Positions 45,189-54,647 of a stretch of 56,368 nt of DNA are shown one piece after another (the first letter of the stretch is position 1; each line of letters opens with the position of its first letter). A model generated the notes under the pieces. It searched no databases, was not told where the DNA came from, and saw only the letters and a program-made list of their open reading frames with translations. The translations under genes were made by a program, and so were the position numbers. The stretch is taken from positions 1 through 56,368 of the forward strand of contig NZ_JAHUWN010000038.1 in the NCBI RefSeq assembly GCF_019219025.1, read 5' to 3'. This DNA is from Bacillus sp. sid0103 (GTDB lineage: Bacteria > Bacillota > Bacilli > Bacillales_B > DSM-18226).

Positions 45189-46136
45189 ATGTTAACTGAA
45201 AGTGGAAAATTTCTTCAGATTGATAATGAGAAACTGGAAAAAATAAAATTCTACATACAAAACTCTAAAAGTAAAAACACCCAGAGAAGCTACGCATCCG
45301 ACTGGAATCATTTCACAGAGTGGTGTGAATTGAATGGACGAGATCCTCTACCGGCATCTGCTGGCACGCTTTGCCTTTATTTATCGGAATTGGCGGCGAC
45401 ACATAAATATTCGACCATACGAAGACGAGTTTCTTCTATTAATATGGCGCATAAATTCAAACATCATCTTCCACCTTCCAAGGAAGTTGAGGTTCAAGCC
45501 TTAATGGAAGGAATTAAAAGAGAGATCGGTACTCGGCAAGAACCGAAAAAGGCATTGATGCTACAGGTCCTTCCGGCCCTAATCGATAAGATTGACACCT
45601 CAACTCTTATTGGAGTACGAGATAAAACTATTCTTTTATTAGGTTTTTCCCTGGCAAGCCGACGTTCAGAATTAGTATCTATTAATATAGAAGATTTAGA
45701 AGTCAACGACTTTGGGATGGACGTAAGGGTTCGCGAAACTAAAACGAAAAATGATGATTTTATTAAAGGTGTTGTTTATACGTACAATGAATTTTGTCCA
45801 GTTAAAGCAACTAAAGAATGGATTAAAATAAGTAAAATCACTACTGGAGCGCTGTTTCGTTCCATTGATCGGCATGGTAATATCAAGGAAAGGTTGAGTG
45901 ATAAATCCGTAGCACTCATCATAAAGAAATATATCGGGGAACTTGGGTTGGATGCAAGCGACTTTGCAGCTCATAGCTTGAGGAGTGGGCTTTCTACAAG
46001 TGCAGCCATGATGGGGATGACAGAAATAGCAATTATGAAACAAACGGGGCATAAAACCAGAGAAATGGTTGATCGTTACGTACAAGCAGGGTTACGGTAT
46101 AAAAACAATGCGAGCAGCATCTTAAAGAATTTATAA
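45189..46136 (+). CDS. Tyrosine-type site-specific integrase
   Basis: The 315-residue recombinase has an N-terminal SAM-like core-binding domain (SKNTQRSYASDWNHFTEWC) and a catalytic domain with R in LASRRSELVS (about 158), HxxR in AAHSLRSGLST (about 262), the second histidine in QTGHKTREMVDRY and the nucleophilic tyrosine in the same motif (about 297). All catalytic residues are present, so it is likely active. AAGGAGG precedes the ATG. It is bracketed by a dif-like palindrome and a tRNA-Sec-like att sequence 137 bases downstream. Confidence 0.92.
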   Translation: MLTESGKFLQIDNEKLEKIKFYIQNSKSKNTQRSYASDWNHFTEWCELNGRDPLPASAGTLCLYLSELAATHKYSTIRRRVSSINMAHKFKHHLPPSKEVEVQALMEGIKREIGTRQEPKKALMLQVLPALIDKIDTSTLIGVRDKTILLLGFSLASRRSELVSINIEDLEVNDFGMDVRVRETKTKNDDFIKGVVYTYNEFCPVKATKEWIKISKITTGALFRSIDRHGNIKERLSDKSVALIIKKYIGELGLDASDFAAHSLRSGLSTSAAMMGMTEIAIMKQTGHKTREMVDRYVQAGLRYKNNASSILKNL

Positions 46137-46253
46137 TTTACAATTTTTAGTGTGTTGGAGATTTGCATTTAAACGAAATTATCTTTCCTTTGACGTACAA
46201 CTACTCATCTAATTTCGTTCTGTATAAATTGTCAGAACGATTCAGAGATGTGT

Positions 46254-46340
46254 AAGTCGGGTATTACCTCCACAGTCTTCAAAACTGCCTGAGACCTGCG
46301 TGCCAGGTCTGGTGGGTTCGATTCCCATGCAGTCCCGCCA
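46254..46340 (+). tRNA. tRNA-Sec-like sequence, incomplete at the 5' end (copy 2)
   Basis: The anticodon loop CTTCAAA gives UCA, which reads UGA. A long variable arm (AGACCTG/CAGGTCT, perfect), a T arm TGGG-TTCGATT-CCCA and the acceptor tail GCAGTCCCGCCA follow, all typical of selenocysteine tRNA. A D-arm-like GTAA-GTCGGGTA-TTAC precedes. The expected 5' acceptor GGGACTGC is absent and the lower anticodon stem is mismatched, so it is probably not functional. It is likely an integrase att remnant. No Sec-biosynthesis genes are in the window. Confidence 0.6.
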
Positions 46341-46536
46341 ACGTTCATACTCCCGCAAGGGTTTGACGATGATTGACCCGGTGATTGTTGCCGTTGATTG
46401 ATCCGTTAACTTACACAGTTTCCCCCCAGTCTCGTTGCAAGACTGTAAAAGGCTGACGGTGAAGACTGTTTTGATAGTTGCCTAAAACTGTTCGTCCTCT
46501 TACGCTATTAATTTTGCGGAAGGGGATTTTTTATTT

Positions 46537-47151
46537 ATGATGCGGAAAGGTGTACAACGAAGAATTAAACGTGTAGCTCCGGTCGAAGTGCCACTAACAA
46601 TAACGGAAATGTTCGAAGAGTTTATGCTCCTTAAAAAAGGCGAAGGACTCGCAAAACGGACGATACAAGAGCACTATAATAATTTCGGATATTTTAAAAC
46701 TTATATAGGCAAGGAAATATCTGCGGAGGATATGACGACCGAAGTATTCATGGGCTGGATTCGATATATGATCGATGAAATGAACTACACGCCAGGCACC
46801 GTAAACATTCGTGTTAGGACAATGCGTGCATTTTTGCGGTATTGTTACGAGGATAAGATGTGGTTAAGTGAGCCGATACATAAACGCTTCAAGCCGATTA
46901 AGGCACCTATAGACGTCGTTGAATCGTTCACCGTTGAGGAATATCGACGACTGATAGCGGCAATCGATGATGACAATTACGTTGGGTTTAGGACGAAGGT
47001 GATGACGTTTGTCTTACTTGACACAATGGTGCGCGTCTGCGAACTGGTAGATATAAAGCGGCAGAATATCGACTTTAAGACGATGTCCAAATCCGATGTT
47101 GCGTTTTTTATCAACATTCAACCCAAATGGAAGTCAATGTGTAAGTTTTAA
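46537..47151 (+). pseudogene. Tyrosine-type integrase, truncated
   Basis: The 204 residues cover the core-binding domain (LTITEMFEEFMLLKKGEGLAK, RTIQEHYNNFGYFKTYIG) and the first part of the catalytic domain with the arginine box LLDTMVRVCELVDIKRQNID. The frame then runs out and the HxxR and tyrosine boxes are missing. The DNA composition is less AT-rich than its neighbours, suggesting separate origin. It sits about 200 bases after the tRNA-Sec-like sequence, as expected for an element integrated there. Confidence 0.85.
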
Positions 47152-47597
47152 TGTACTCCATTAACAAGCTGCTTCATTGCGTTTAACTCCGAAGAAAGCG
47201 CCAAAAACCATTCCTTATCCCCTGTTGATAATGCCAAGAGTAGAGTTAAAATCAGTTTGCTATTCTTATATAGAGTACTAAGAAGATATTTACCTACGTC
47301 GAAAGGGATACAACATCCTAGCATATATTGCGAACAGCCGCGTGTGTAGTAACATCCTTTACAAGTTTAGCATGTAACCAGCTTCTCATCCATCACGAAT
47401 ACTTTCGATATACAAACAGTCTTCATCGATTATGCAATAGCTTCCCTCATCCTAATTCCCCCTTATCTTAAATTTTCGAGCAAATAGTATATATTTTTTA
47501 TACTATCTTTTTGAAGAAATTTAATGGATAAATCATATCAATCATTCATTTCTATGTAGCCGCTCAATAAAGACTAAATTTTAATTGGATTTATTTA
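47152..47597. other. Non-coding stretch after the truncated integrase
   Basis: No gene or clear hairpin is seen; it probably contains the remains of the element deleted behind the integrase. Confidence 0.4.
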
Positions 47598-47827
47598 TGA
47601 ATCGGCCAGATAGATTAGATTAAAAGCCGATAGTGCAATAATATTGGTTTGAATTTTATTAAAGATTCCTCTTATTTGTGCATATCAAATGTTCAAAGTC
47701 CCTATTTGAAATAAAAAGGACCGAATTTTAAATAAATTTAAGTATGAATCGGTCGAAAGGAGTGAATAAAAAGGCGCTTGGGCAATAATATTGGTTTGAA
47801 TTTTATTAAGAATTCCCCCTTATTGGG
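47598..47827 (+). repeat. Imperfect direct repeat, about 148-base period
   Basis: GCAATAATATTGGTTTGAAT plus TTTATTAA and a similar CCTTATT tail occur at 47635-47681 and 47782-47827. Both are preceded by TATGAATCGGYC (47597 and 47749). The two copies are therefore tandem units of roughly 80 conserved bases. No coding function is evident. They lie in the region upstream of the secreted protease gene. Confidence 0.65.
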
Positions 47828-48115
47828 TAGATTACGTGTTCAACGTTACTTTTTTAAAAAAATATTTTGTTGTCAATTTATTAGTCATAATTTAGTATTT
47901 GAATTGTGAAAATTGGAAAAAATCTAATAAATTTTTTTATGATGAAAAATACACATCCAATGAAAATAACGTCAATTTTTCATAGAATCTTTTGTCAATA
48001 AACAAGGTCAGTGTGAAAGATGAAATCACATGAAGAAATCTAGTATTAGTAGATTGATATTACCAGTCTGTATTTACAGGTTGATTAATATAAAAAAAAA
48101 ATAGGAGGTTGACAA

Positions 48116-48498
48116 ATGAGAAAAAAGGTAACAAAACAAATTACAGCATTAACTCTCATCTTTACCGTAATCCTGTCTCTATTTAGTAGTTTGGCTTCTG
48201 CCTCACCTGAAAAGTTAGAAAAGGTAACAAAGGAACCGCCTTCAAAGGAGATCGTAAAACTTACTCCAAGTGAATCGACAGTCTCGTTCTCTCTTTCTAA
48301 AGGCAAACACGATTTAAAGGCTGAAGCAGAGTATAAGGATGGTTCCAAAGCTGATGTTACAGCAGAAGGAAAATGGACTTCACTAGATGAGAAAGTTGTA
48401 ACAGTTGCTAGTGAGTGTTAACTGCAGTGAAAGCAGCGTCTACACATGTACAATTCAATCTTGGAACTGCTGTTTTACCGTTGAAGAAATATTACTAA
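48116..48498 (+). pseudogene. Secreted Ig-like (Big2-type) domain protein, frameshifted
   Basis: An AGGAGG site precedes MRKKVTKQITALTLIF and a signal peptide ending near SSLASA. A bacterial Ig-like domain follows (VSFSLSKGKHDLKAEAEYKDG, WTSLDEKVVTVA). Translation stops at 48421; restoring one base near 48413 gives SGVLTAVKAASTHVQFNLG and a stop at 48498, which completes the domain. It stands just before the Vpr-like protease. Similar domains occur at protease N-termini, so it may be a duplicated or detached piece. Confidence 0.7.
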
Positions 48499-48552
48499 AG
48501 ATGCACTTGTTTTAGGTCAAATGTCAAGATGAGTTAAGTAGGAGGAAAGTGG

Positions 48553-51500
48553 ATGATGAGGAAGAAAAAAGGTTTTCCTAACAAAGTAATTACTACTGCA
48601 ACTTTAGCAGCAATGTTGTTAACGTCAACGGGTTTTGCAGAAGAAACAGAAAGTAACACGGTTCCAGCTCCAAGTATTGAGGACATTTTAAAACAGGGTC
48701 AAAAAATTTTCTTAGATGAAGAGAAACATTTAAATGAAGATCAAGTAGATGAACTAGGTTATAAGGATTTAAGTGAAAATGGTATTGTTAAAGCTTATAA
48801 CCCAAATGAACAAGTACGGGTAATAGTTGAGGTAGAACAACCAGAATCTATAGATATTTCTCTTAAAGAAAAAAAGAAGCAACAAAAGCAAAAGCAAGAT
48901 GAGGTTATAGCAAAAATTTCAAAGCAAAGATCAGCTTCCAAGGTAAAAAATCGTTTCTTTGAAGGCTTTAATGGGTTTAGTGTTGAAACAGAATTTCGTA
49001 ATTTTAAAGAAATACAAAAAACACTTGGGGTTGTAAATGTACATATTGCAAGAACTTTTGAACCATCAATGGGTGCAAGCAAAGAATTGGTACAAGCTCA
49101 AAATGTATGGCAGCAATATGGTTATAAAGGTGAAGGGTTACTAGTCGGGGTTATAGATTCCGGAATTGATTATACTCATAAAGACATGACACTTACTGAA
49201 AAAGGTAAAAAAAAGGAAAAATGGACAGAATCAAATATCCAAAATAAGTTCGCTGAAACTGAAATAAATGAGAAATGGTACAGTGACAAAGTACCTACTG
49301 GTTATGATTGGGCGGATGATGATACTAATGTAATACCTCATGGTCAATATGGAAGCCCTCACGGTACACATGTAGCAGGTACAGTAGGAGCAAATGGTGA
49401 CGAATCAAATGATGGCGTACAAGGAATTGCGCCGGGTGTGCAACTTTTAGCTGAAAAAGTGTTTTCTGATAATGGCGAAGGAGCTTATGAGGATGACATT
49501 ATCGCTGCTATTGAGCACGCAGTAACAATGGGAGCAGATGTTATTAACATGAGTTTAGGAACTGATGCTGGATTTGTTGGTGAGGACAACGATCCGATTC
49601 AGAAGGCAATTCATGTTGCAACAGAACATGGCACACTTGTAGTAGTTGCTGGCGGGAACTCTGCTTACAGCACTAAAAATGATCTAATACGATCTTCTTT
49701 ACAACCTTATGCCGAAAATCCAGATATTGGTACAGTGAGTGAACCAGGTGTAAGTCCATATGCAATTTCTGTTGCTTCATATGAAAATTCGAAAATACAT
49801 GTGAGCACCCTTGTAGAAGAAAATGGAATTCAGCTTCCATATCAAGATCAAACTCAGTTTAACTTAAAGCTTTCTAAAGTATTATCTCCATTTGATAGTT
49901 ACGAGATGACTTATGTAGGTGAAGGTAGAACTGAAGATTTTAATAATAAAGATGTCACAGGTAAAATTGTTATTGCTAAACCAAACCAAATATATGGATC
50001 ATACAGTTATATTCAATACGAAGCAAGTAGGAAAGGTGCTAAAGCTGTTATTTTAGTACCGTCGAATACAGATGTTGACTATCCAATTACCAACTTTAGT
50101 CCTTATTATACTCCAGCGGCAACAACAGGCAAAGCAATCGGTAATTCGTTAATTTCTAAGTTAACAAGCGGATATATCGTTAGAATGAAATTATCAAAAG
50201 GAATTTATATTGATAATCCAAGTAAAGATACAATGTCATTTTTCTCATCTTATGGAACACCACATACATTAGACTTTAAACCTGAGTTATCAGCACCAGG
50301 CGGTAATATTTATTCAACTGTTCCAGGAAATGAGTATGAGATTATGAGTGGAACATCAATGGCGACGCCACATGTAGCAGGTGGATCTGCACTTATATTA
50401 CAATCCTTATATGAAAAAGGTTTAGCGCATTCAAAGGAAACAGCTTTAAAAGCTAAAATTGCTTTAATGAACACATCTAAAATTATACAAGATCCACGGA
50501 CAATTACTGAAGCTCCTTACTCTCCACGAATTCAAGGGTCTGGATTGATGCATATACAAAATGCAATTAAAACACCTGTACTCGTAACAAGAGAAAAAAC
50601 TCCTCTAGAACAAGCAGGATCAGTTGCATTAAAAGAGATTAATAGCAATAAAGTCAATTTTAAATTGAATTTAGAGGGACTTCAAAACTATAAAGTAAAA
50701 GGAAAAGATAAAGAAGATTTTGAATACAAAGTTTATGTAGATGTACTAACAGACGGTAAAGAAACGAAAGAATTTGACTTAGACAATGATGGTACATTGG
50801 ATTCAAAAGAGTATTTAACATTAAAAAGTGAGCGAATACAAGGTGCTATAGCTTCTGTGAATGGAGAAAAAGTATCTAACTCACAAGGAAAGATATTAAA
50901 AATTAAATCAGGACAAGACAAGAATCTCGATATTCAAGTTGAATTACCTTCTAATTTAAAGAAAGGAATTTTTATTGAGGGATATGTACGACTAGTTCCC
51001 ACAGGTCAAAACGCTGATTTAGCTGTTCCAATTTCTGTACCATATATGGGCTACTACGGAAAATGGGATCAACCACATAATATTGACCCTGTGGCATGGG
51101 ATAAAGATGCTTTCTTGGGTTATACAGCTCTTTGGAATGATGAACCAGGTTCAGAAGGAACATTCCCACTAGGTTATGATCCGAAAACAGGAACATTTAA
51201 CAAAAGTCGAATGGTTATTTCTCCTAATGCAGCCTTTAAAAATGTTTTCTCAACTTTTACGACACTAAGAAACTTACAAAAAACTGAAATGTATGTTGAG
51301 AATGAAAATGGTAAAATGATTCAATATCTTGGTGACTTTAGTGAATACACTGGAAAGCCATGGAAATTCCGTAAAAATATTATGTCTTATAGTAACTATT
51401 TAAATGGTGGTTATTTGTGGGATGTAAAAGACCAAAATGGCCAAGTAGTCAAAGATGGTAGTTATAATTATGTAATAAAAACAACACTAGATTATAAGGA

Positions 51501-52095
51501 TGCTCAACCTCAAGTAGTAAAACTACCTATTCAAGTAGATTCTATTGCTCCAGTCGTTTCGGATATTAAAGTACAACCGAAAGATGGACAATATGAAATT
51601 TCTTTCAAAGCTATAGACAATGAAAAAGGTAGTGGATTTAAAGTTGGAATTATTTGGTATAACGGTAAATATAAGTCATTACAGATTGGACAGACATCAG
51701 TCCTTGTGAATGAAGAACCAAGGAGCGTTGTCGTATTGGGCTCTGATTATGCTTATAATCATGGATATTCAGTGTGGGGAGACCCTTCATATATTAATGA
51801 GGAAATGCTAGTTAGCTACTTTAGTGTATGGCCAAATGAAGATATTAGTGCAAGTATACCTGCTGGAATCGATGCATTTGCTAATAACAATGTAAATTGG
51901 ACAATCAATATAAAAGACATAGATGGAAAAGTAATTGACTCTTTTGTAGTTGAAAATGAAAACGAAATCCATTTAAAGTGGACCCCTGAGTTAGATGTTC
52001 CAAATGGTACGTATTTTGTTTCAGCAGACGTTGTAAATAAACAAGGCTTTAAAGTTACGACAACCCCACAAACTGTTACTGTATTACAAAAATAG
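48553..52095 (+). CDS. Secreted subtilisin-like serine protease, large Vpr/lactocepin type
   Basis: The 1180-residue secreted protease has a signal peptide (to about residue 30), an inhibitor-type prodomain (about 85-165) and an S8 catalytic domain with D in VGVIDSGIDYTH (about 202), H in HGTHVAGTVG (about 269) and S in MSGTSMATPHVAG (about 602). A PA domain is inserted between H and S (about 440-540). A Fn3-like and a long C-terminal beta-rich region follow. There is no LPXTG or SLH anchor, so it is probably released. AGGAGG precedes an ATGATG start. All catalytic residues are intact. It likely degrades extracellular protein for nutrition. Confidence 0.93.
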   Translation: MMRKKKGFPNKVITTATLAAMLLTSTGFAEETESNTVPAPSIEDILKQGQKIFLDEEKHLNEDQVDELGYKDLSENGIVKAYNPNEQVRVIVEVEQPESIDISLKEKKKQQKQKQDEVIAKISKQRSASKVKNRFFEGFNGFSVETEFRNFKEIQKTLGVVNVHIARTFEPSMGASKELVQAQNVWQQYGYKGEGLLVGVIDSGIDYTHKDMTLTEKGKKKEKWTESNIQNKFAETEINEKWYSDKVPTGYDWADDDTNVIPHGQYGSPHGTHVAGTVGANGDESNDGVQGIAPGVQLLAEKVFSDNGEGAYEDDIIAAIEHAVTMGADVINMSLGTDAGFVGEDNDPIQKAIHVATEHGTLVVVAGGNSAYSTKNDLIRSSLQPYAENPDIGTVSEPGVSPYAISVASYENSKIHVSTLVEENGIQLPYQDQTQFNLKLSKVLSPFDSYEMTYVGEGRTEDFNNKDVTGKIVIAKPNQIYGSYSYIQYEASRKGAKAVILVPSNTDVDYPITNFSPYYTPAATTGKAIGNSLISKLTSGYIVRMKLSKGIYIDNPSKDTMSFFSSYGTPHTLDFKPELSAPGGNIYSTVPGNEYEIMSGTSMATPHVAGGSALILQSLYEKGLAHSKETALKAKIALMNTSKIIQDPRTITEAPYSPRIQGSGLMHIQNAIKTPVLVTREKTPLEQAGSVALKEINSNKVNFKLNLEGLQNYKVKGKDKEDFEYKVYVDVLTDGKETKEFDLDNDGTLDSKEYLTLKSERIQGAIASVNGEKVSNSQGKILKIKSGQDKNLDIQVELPSNLKKGIFIEGYVRLVPTGQNADLAVPISVPYMGYYGKWDQPHNIDPVAWDKDAFLGYTALWNDEPGSEGTFPLGYDPKTGTFNKSRMVISPNAAFKNVFSTFTTLRNLQKTEMYVENENGKMIQYLGDFSEYTGKPWKFRKNIMSYSNYLNGGYLWDVKDQNGQVVKDGSYNYVIKTTLDYKDAQPQVVKLPIQVDSIAPVVSDIKVQPKDGQYEISFKAIDNEKGSGFKVGIIWYNGKYKSLQIGQTSVLVNEEPRSVVVLGSDYAYNHGYSVWGDPSYINEEMLVSYFSVWPNEDISASIPAGIDAFANNNVNWTINIKDIDGKVIDSFVVENENEIHLKWTPELDVPNGTYFVSADVVNKQGFKVTTTPQTVTVLQK

Positions 52096-52099
52096 TATA

Positions 52100-52141
52100 A
52101 AAAAATGCCATTCTCATATTCTATGAGCTGGCATTTTTTAT
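52100..52141 (+). terminator. Rho-independent terminator after the protease
   Basis: AAAAATGCCA and TGGCATTTTT, with inner CTCATA/TATGAG, form a long stem ending in a T run 5 bases after the stop. Confidence 0.9.
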
Positions 52142-52232
52142 TTAGTGATATTATTCTCTAATAAAATTTAATTCTTACTTATTCTATTATCACATAGATT
52201 AATAGAACGAATTAATTCACTTAGGCCATTTG

Positions 52233-53012
52233 TGAGCGTCAAGTAGAAATGAACAATTTTGCTGATTATTTTTGAACACTTTCTTCATCAAATATCCTTT
52301 GTCTGTTTCTCATTCTGTGGCTATCTTCATTAAAGCTCACAATCTCTGCACGATGAATCAGACGGTCCAATATGGCTGTAGCTACACCTACATCACCAAG
52401 CAATTCTGTCCACTCCTTCGGAGATCGGTTAGAAGTAAGGATGATAGATGAATGATTATATAAATCATTGACTAGCTGAAAGAAAAGGTTGGCTTCTCTC
52501 GGATCCATTGCTGCGTACATCAAGTCGTCAATGATGACTAGGTGAGAATCCTTTATTCTTTTTATCCTAGTTTGTGATTTCCTTGTGATGTCCAAGGTTT
52601 TTAACGTGTGGACCAATTCTCCCATTGATATAAATGAAACCTTGTAGCCTTTCTGTATGGCTTCCAGTCCGAGTCCCACAGCCAAGTGGGTTTTACCGAC
52701 TCCTGGCGGCCCCAATAGAATTAGGTTAAAGAGCTGCTCCACCTACGCCAATTCCTTTAATTGATTAAATTCCTTTTGACTCAAGGATTCCTGTTCCTTT
52801 AAATTAAAATCATCCAAAGGGGTTATGCATGGAAAAGAGGCAAGCTTAAGCCTTTTTTCCATGTTCTTTTCTTCTCTTTTGTTTCGTTCGTACTCTACCA
52901 GAGTATTTAAGAAAGAAAGGTAGCTAACTTGATCTTTCTCGGCTTTTGTCAGAATAGCGGGAAGCTCTTTTGAAGCTTCCGAGGATGCCATCCAATTACT
53001 TGATAAATCGAT
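52233..53012 (-). mobile_element. IS21-family element, right-end fragment with istB
   Basis: The end near 52233 (GAGCGTCAAGTAGAAATGAACA) resembles the terminal repeat region of IS21 elements; the motif is shown only in part. It is followed on the minus strand by istB. The istA transposase and the other end are missing. The fragment stops near 53012, where the sequence of the coiled-coil gene at 53017 begins. Confidence 0.6.
52266..53012 (-). pseudogene. istB: IS21 helper ATPase IstB, nonsense-mutated
   Basis: The minus strand encodes an AAA+ helper with LPAILTKAEKDQVSYLSFL, then Walker A GPPGVGKTHLAVGLGLEA, Walker B SHLVIIDDL and the sensor IILTSNRS, ending AILDRLIHRAEIVSF. A TAG replaces the tryptophan in KELA-stop-VEQLFNL, splitting the gene at 52742. 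The N-terminus is cut at the junction with other DNA. IstB assists the IstA transposase in target choice; without istA and with the stop it is dead. Confidence 0.85.
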
Positions 53013-53016
53013 TAAA

Positions 53017-53448
53017 GTGAATGAAGGTTCAAAGGTTATTTCTTCTAAATCCAATGATAAAATAGAAGAACTAGTCGCATTACAAGAAAAGCAAAAGAAT
53101 TATAATGCAATGCTATCTGATGCAAAAAAATTAAATCAATCTAGTGACTACCAAAAATCGAAAGAAAAATTAGATGGCTTGCTTAAAGAGGATTTAACTC
53201 ATTTTACTGCAATTAAAGATGAAGCTTCGAAACTAAAAGATACTAATGACGAGTCTATTAAGAAGGCTGAAATTGCTCAAGCGGAAAAAGAAGCCCAGGA
53301 GAAGGCTGCTGCAGAAGAACATTCAATAAATGGTATTACAGCAGAAGAGGCTATTAATTTGGCCAAAAGATTACCTAATTATCTTTACTTACATTTTATC
53401 ACAGAATGCTTGTTCTATCTATGTTCTTCCTCCAAATTCTTTGATTAA
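53017..53448 (+). pseudogene. Coiled-coil (probable lipoprotein-type) gene, 5' end replaced by IS21 fragment
   Basis: The frame encodes a highly charged helical region: NDKIEELVALQEKQKNYNAML, KKLNQSSDYQKSKEKLDG and AQAEKEAQEKAAAEEHS, followed by NGITAEEAINLAKRLP. It looks like an extracytoplasmic coiled-coil protein, but there is no signal peptide or ribosome binding site at its apparent start. It begins exactly where the IS21 fragment ends. The C-terminal residues turn hydrophobic and cysteine-rich, suggesting a second frameshift. Family unknown. Confidence 0.5.
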
Positions 53449-53637
53449 AAAATACAAAAACATTTTATAGAAATAAAGTGTGGGACCTGTCTGAGATTCG
53501 CTCTCAAACGAAATTAATTTTCATTTTTAATACAATGTCCATTCATTTCATTACAGAGCTTCTCAAAACAACAGACAAAATTTATTTAATGATGACATAA
53601 AGATTGTGAAGGACGAAAATGTGCAATAAAATAGAAG

Positions 53638-54234
53638 GTGCTTGTTGAACTAACGGTGTGCTTTACTTTAACTATCGATGATAGAATCGGTCAATTCAAG
53701 ATTTACCAAAGCTACCAGGCAAATTCGGATTTTCATGGGTGTGAATACCTCATCTCGTTTCTTGGAACTGACAACAACCAAGCTATTTTTATCGGTGTTT
53801 ATAAGGTTAAATCCATTAAAAAGGCTTCCGAAGTCCCTTTGCCTTGTAATTTTTTCTACTATGATAAATATAAACCCAACAGGAAATATTATTATGAGCT
53901 TGAAGAGTTGCCTGGTTTCGAGGATCTAAAGGACCGATTGGTGATTAATTGGAGCGGCGGTGCTATCAATTGGATACAGTGGCTTCATAAACGGGAAAAA
54001 GAAGTGGTCCCGCTTTTACCGAAGGGATACGTTGATCTTATTGACTTTACGGAAGATGTCGAAGGATTTCCTGAAGGTAAAGTTAAGTTAAAACAGCATT
54101 TAGTTAGGGATCGAAACCCTGAAGTCATCAAACTTGCAAAGGAACGATTGATTCAACGGCACAGCAAGTTATTTTGTGAAGTTTGCGGATTTGATTTTAA
54201 AGTACATTATGGCATTCATTTCCAAATGTTGTAG
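53638..54234 (+). pseudogene. HNH endonuclease-type protein, truncated
   Basis: The 198-residue frame has an N-terminal domain of unknown type (GCEYLISFLGTDNNQAIFIGVY, YYYELEELPGFEDLKDRLVINW) and ends with RNPEVIKLAKERLIQRHSKLFCEVCGFDF, the start of the HNH zinc-finger region of restriction-like endonucleases. The catalytic HH motif that should follow is missing, because the frame runs out. The N-terminus also lacks a plausible start. It is probably a remnant of a defence nuclease. Confidence 0.6.
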
Positions 54235-54590
54235 AAATAATGTGATACGTTACAGGATGTGTGAAAAGCGTTTGTGTCTAATGGATGGATCTAAATCGAT
54301 TTGCCGAAATACACTAGAAGCAGCATGACGGAAAATGACGTTTACGGATCAGCGGTTCAACAATGTAGATTTCCCTAGCGTTTGGTTCGTATTGTAAAGG
54401 TGAAATACTTGATGGCACGTCCGAAACCGTCACTAATCATAAAACTTCGAGGGGGTCGCCACTGTTTACTTTAGTACGATAAAGCGTTGGTGTTACTATG
54501 TTCTTTAGATTGCGAATTACTTTACTGTCCTAAAGGATATGACGTTAATCAATACCGACCAGAATGCCAGTGACAGTAACTAGACAAAAT
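54235..54590. other. Non-coding stretch
   Basis: No gene is supported between the truncated nuclease and the DUF3231 gene. Confidence 0.4.
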
Positions 54591-54616
54591 TGTCGTATCC
54601 CTAAATAAGGGCGACA
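54591..54616 (-). terminator. Terminator-like hairpin after the DUF3231 gene
   Basis: TGTCG/CGACA with inner CCCT/AGGG arms form a hairpin 32 bases beyond the stop of the minus-strand DUF3231 gene, followed on that strand by ATTTTG. Confidence 0.6.
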
Positions 54617-54647
54617 CTCTTATTGAAGTATCAGCCATAAACTTTAA

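Noticed and set aside
46254..46340. Functional selenocysteine tRNA
   Set aside because: The 5' acceptor strand does not pair with the 3' strand and the anticodon stem is mismatched; no Sec machinery or in-frame UGA selenoprotein was seen.
47598..47827. CRISPR array
   Set aside because: Only two imperfect copies with a long period, no spacer pattern and no cas genes; no other array-like repeats were found.
50673..50690. Another CTTCAAAACT att core
   Set aside because: It lies inside the protease coding sequence and matches only 10 bases.
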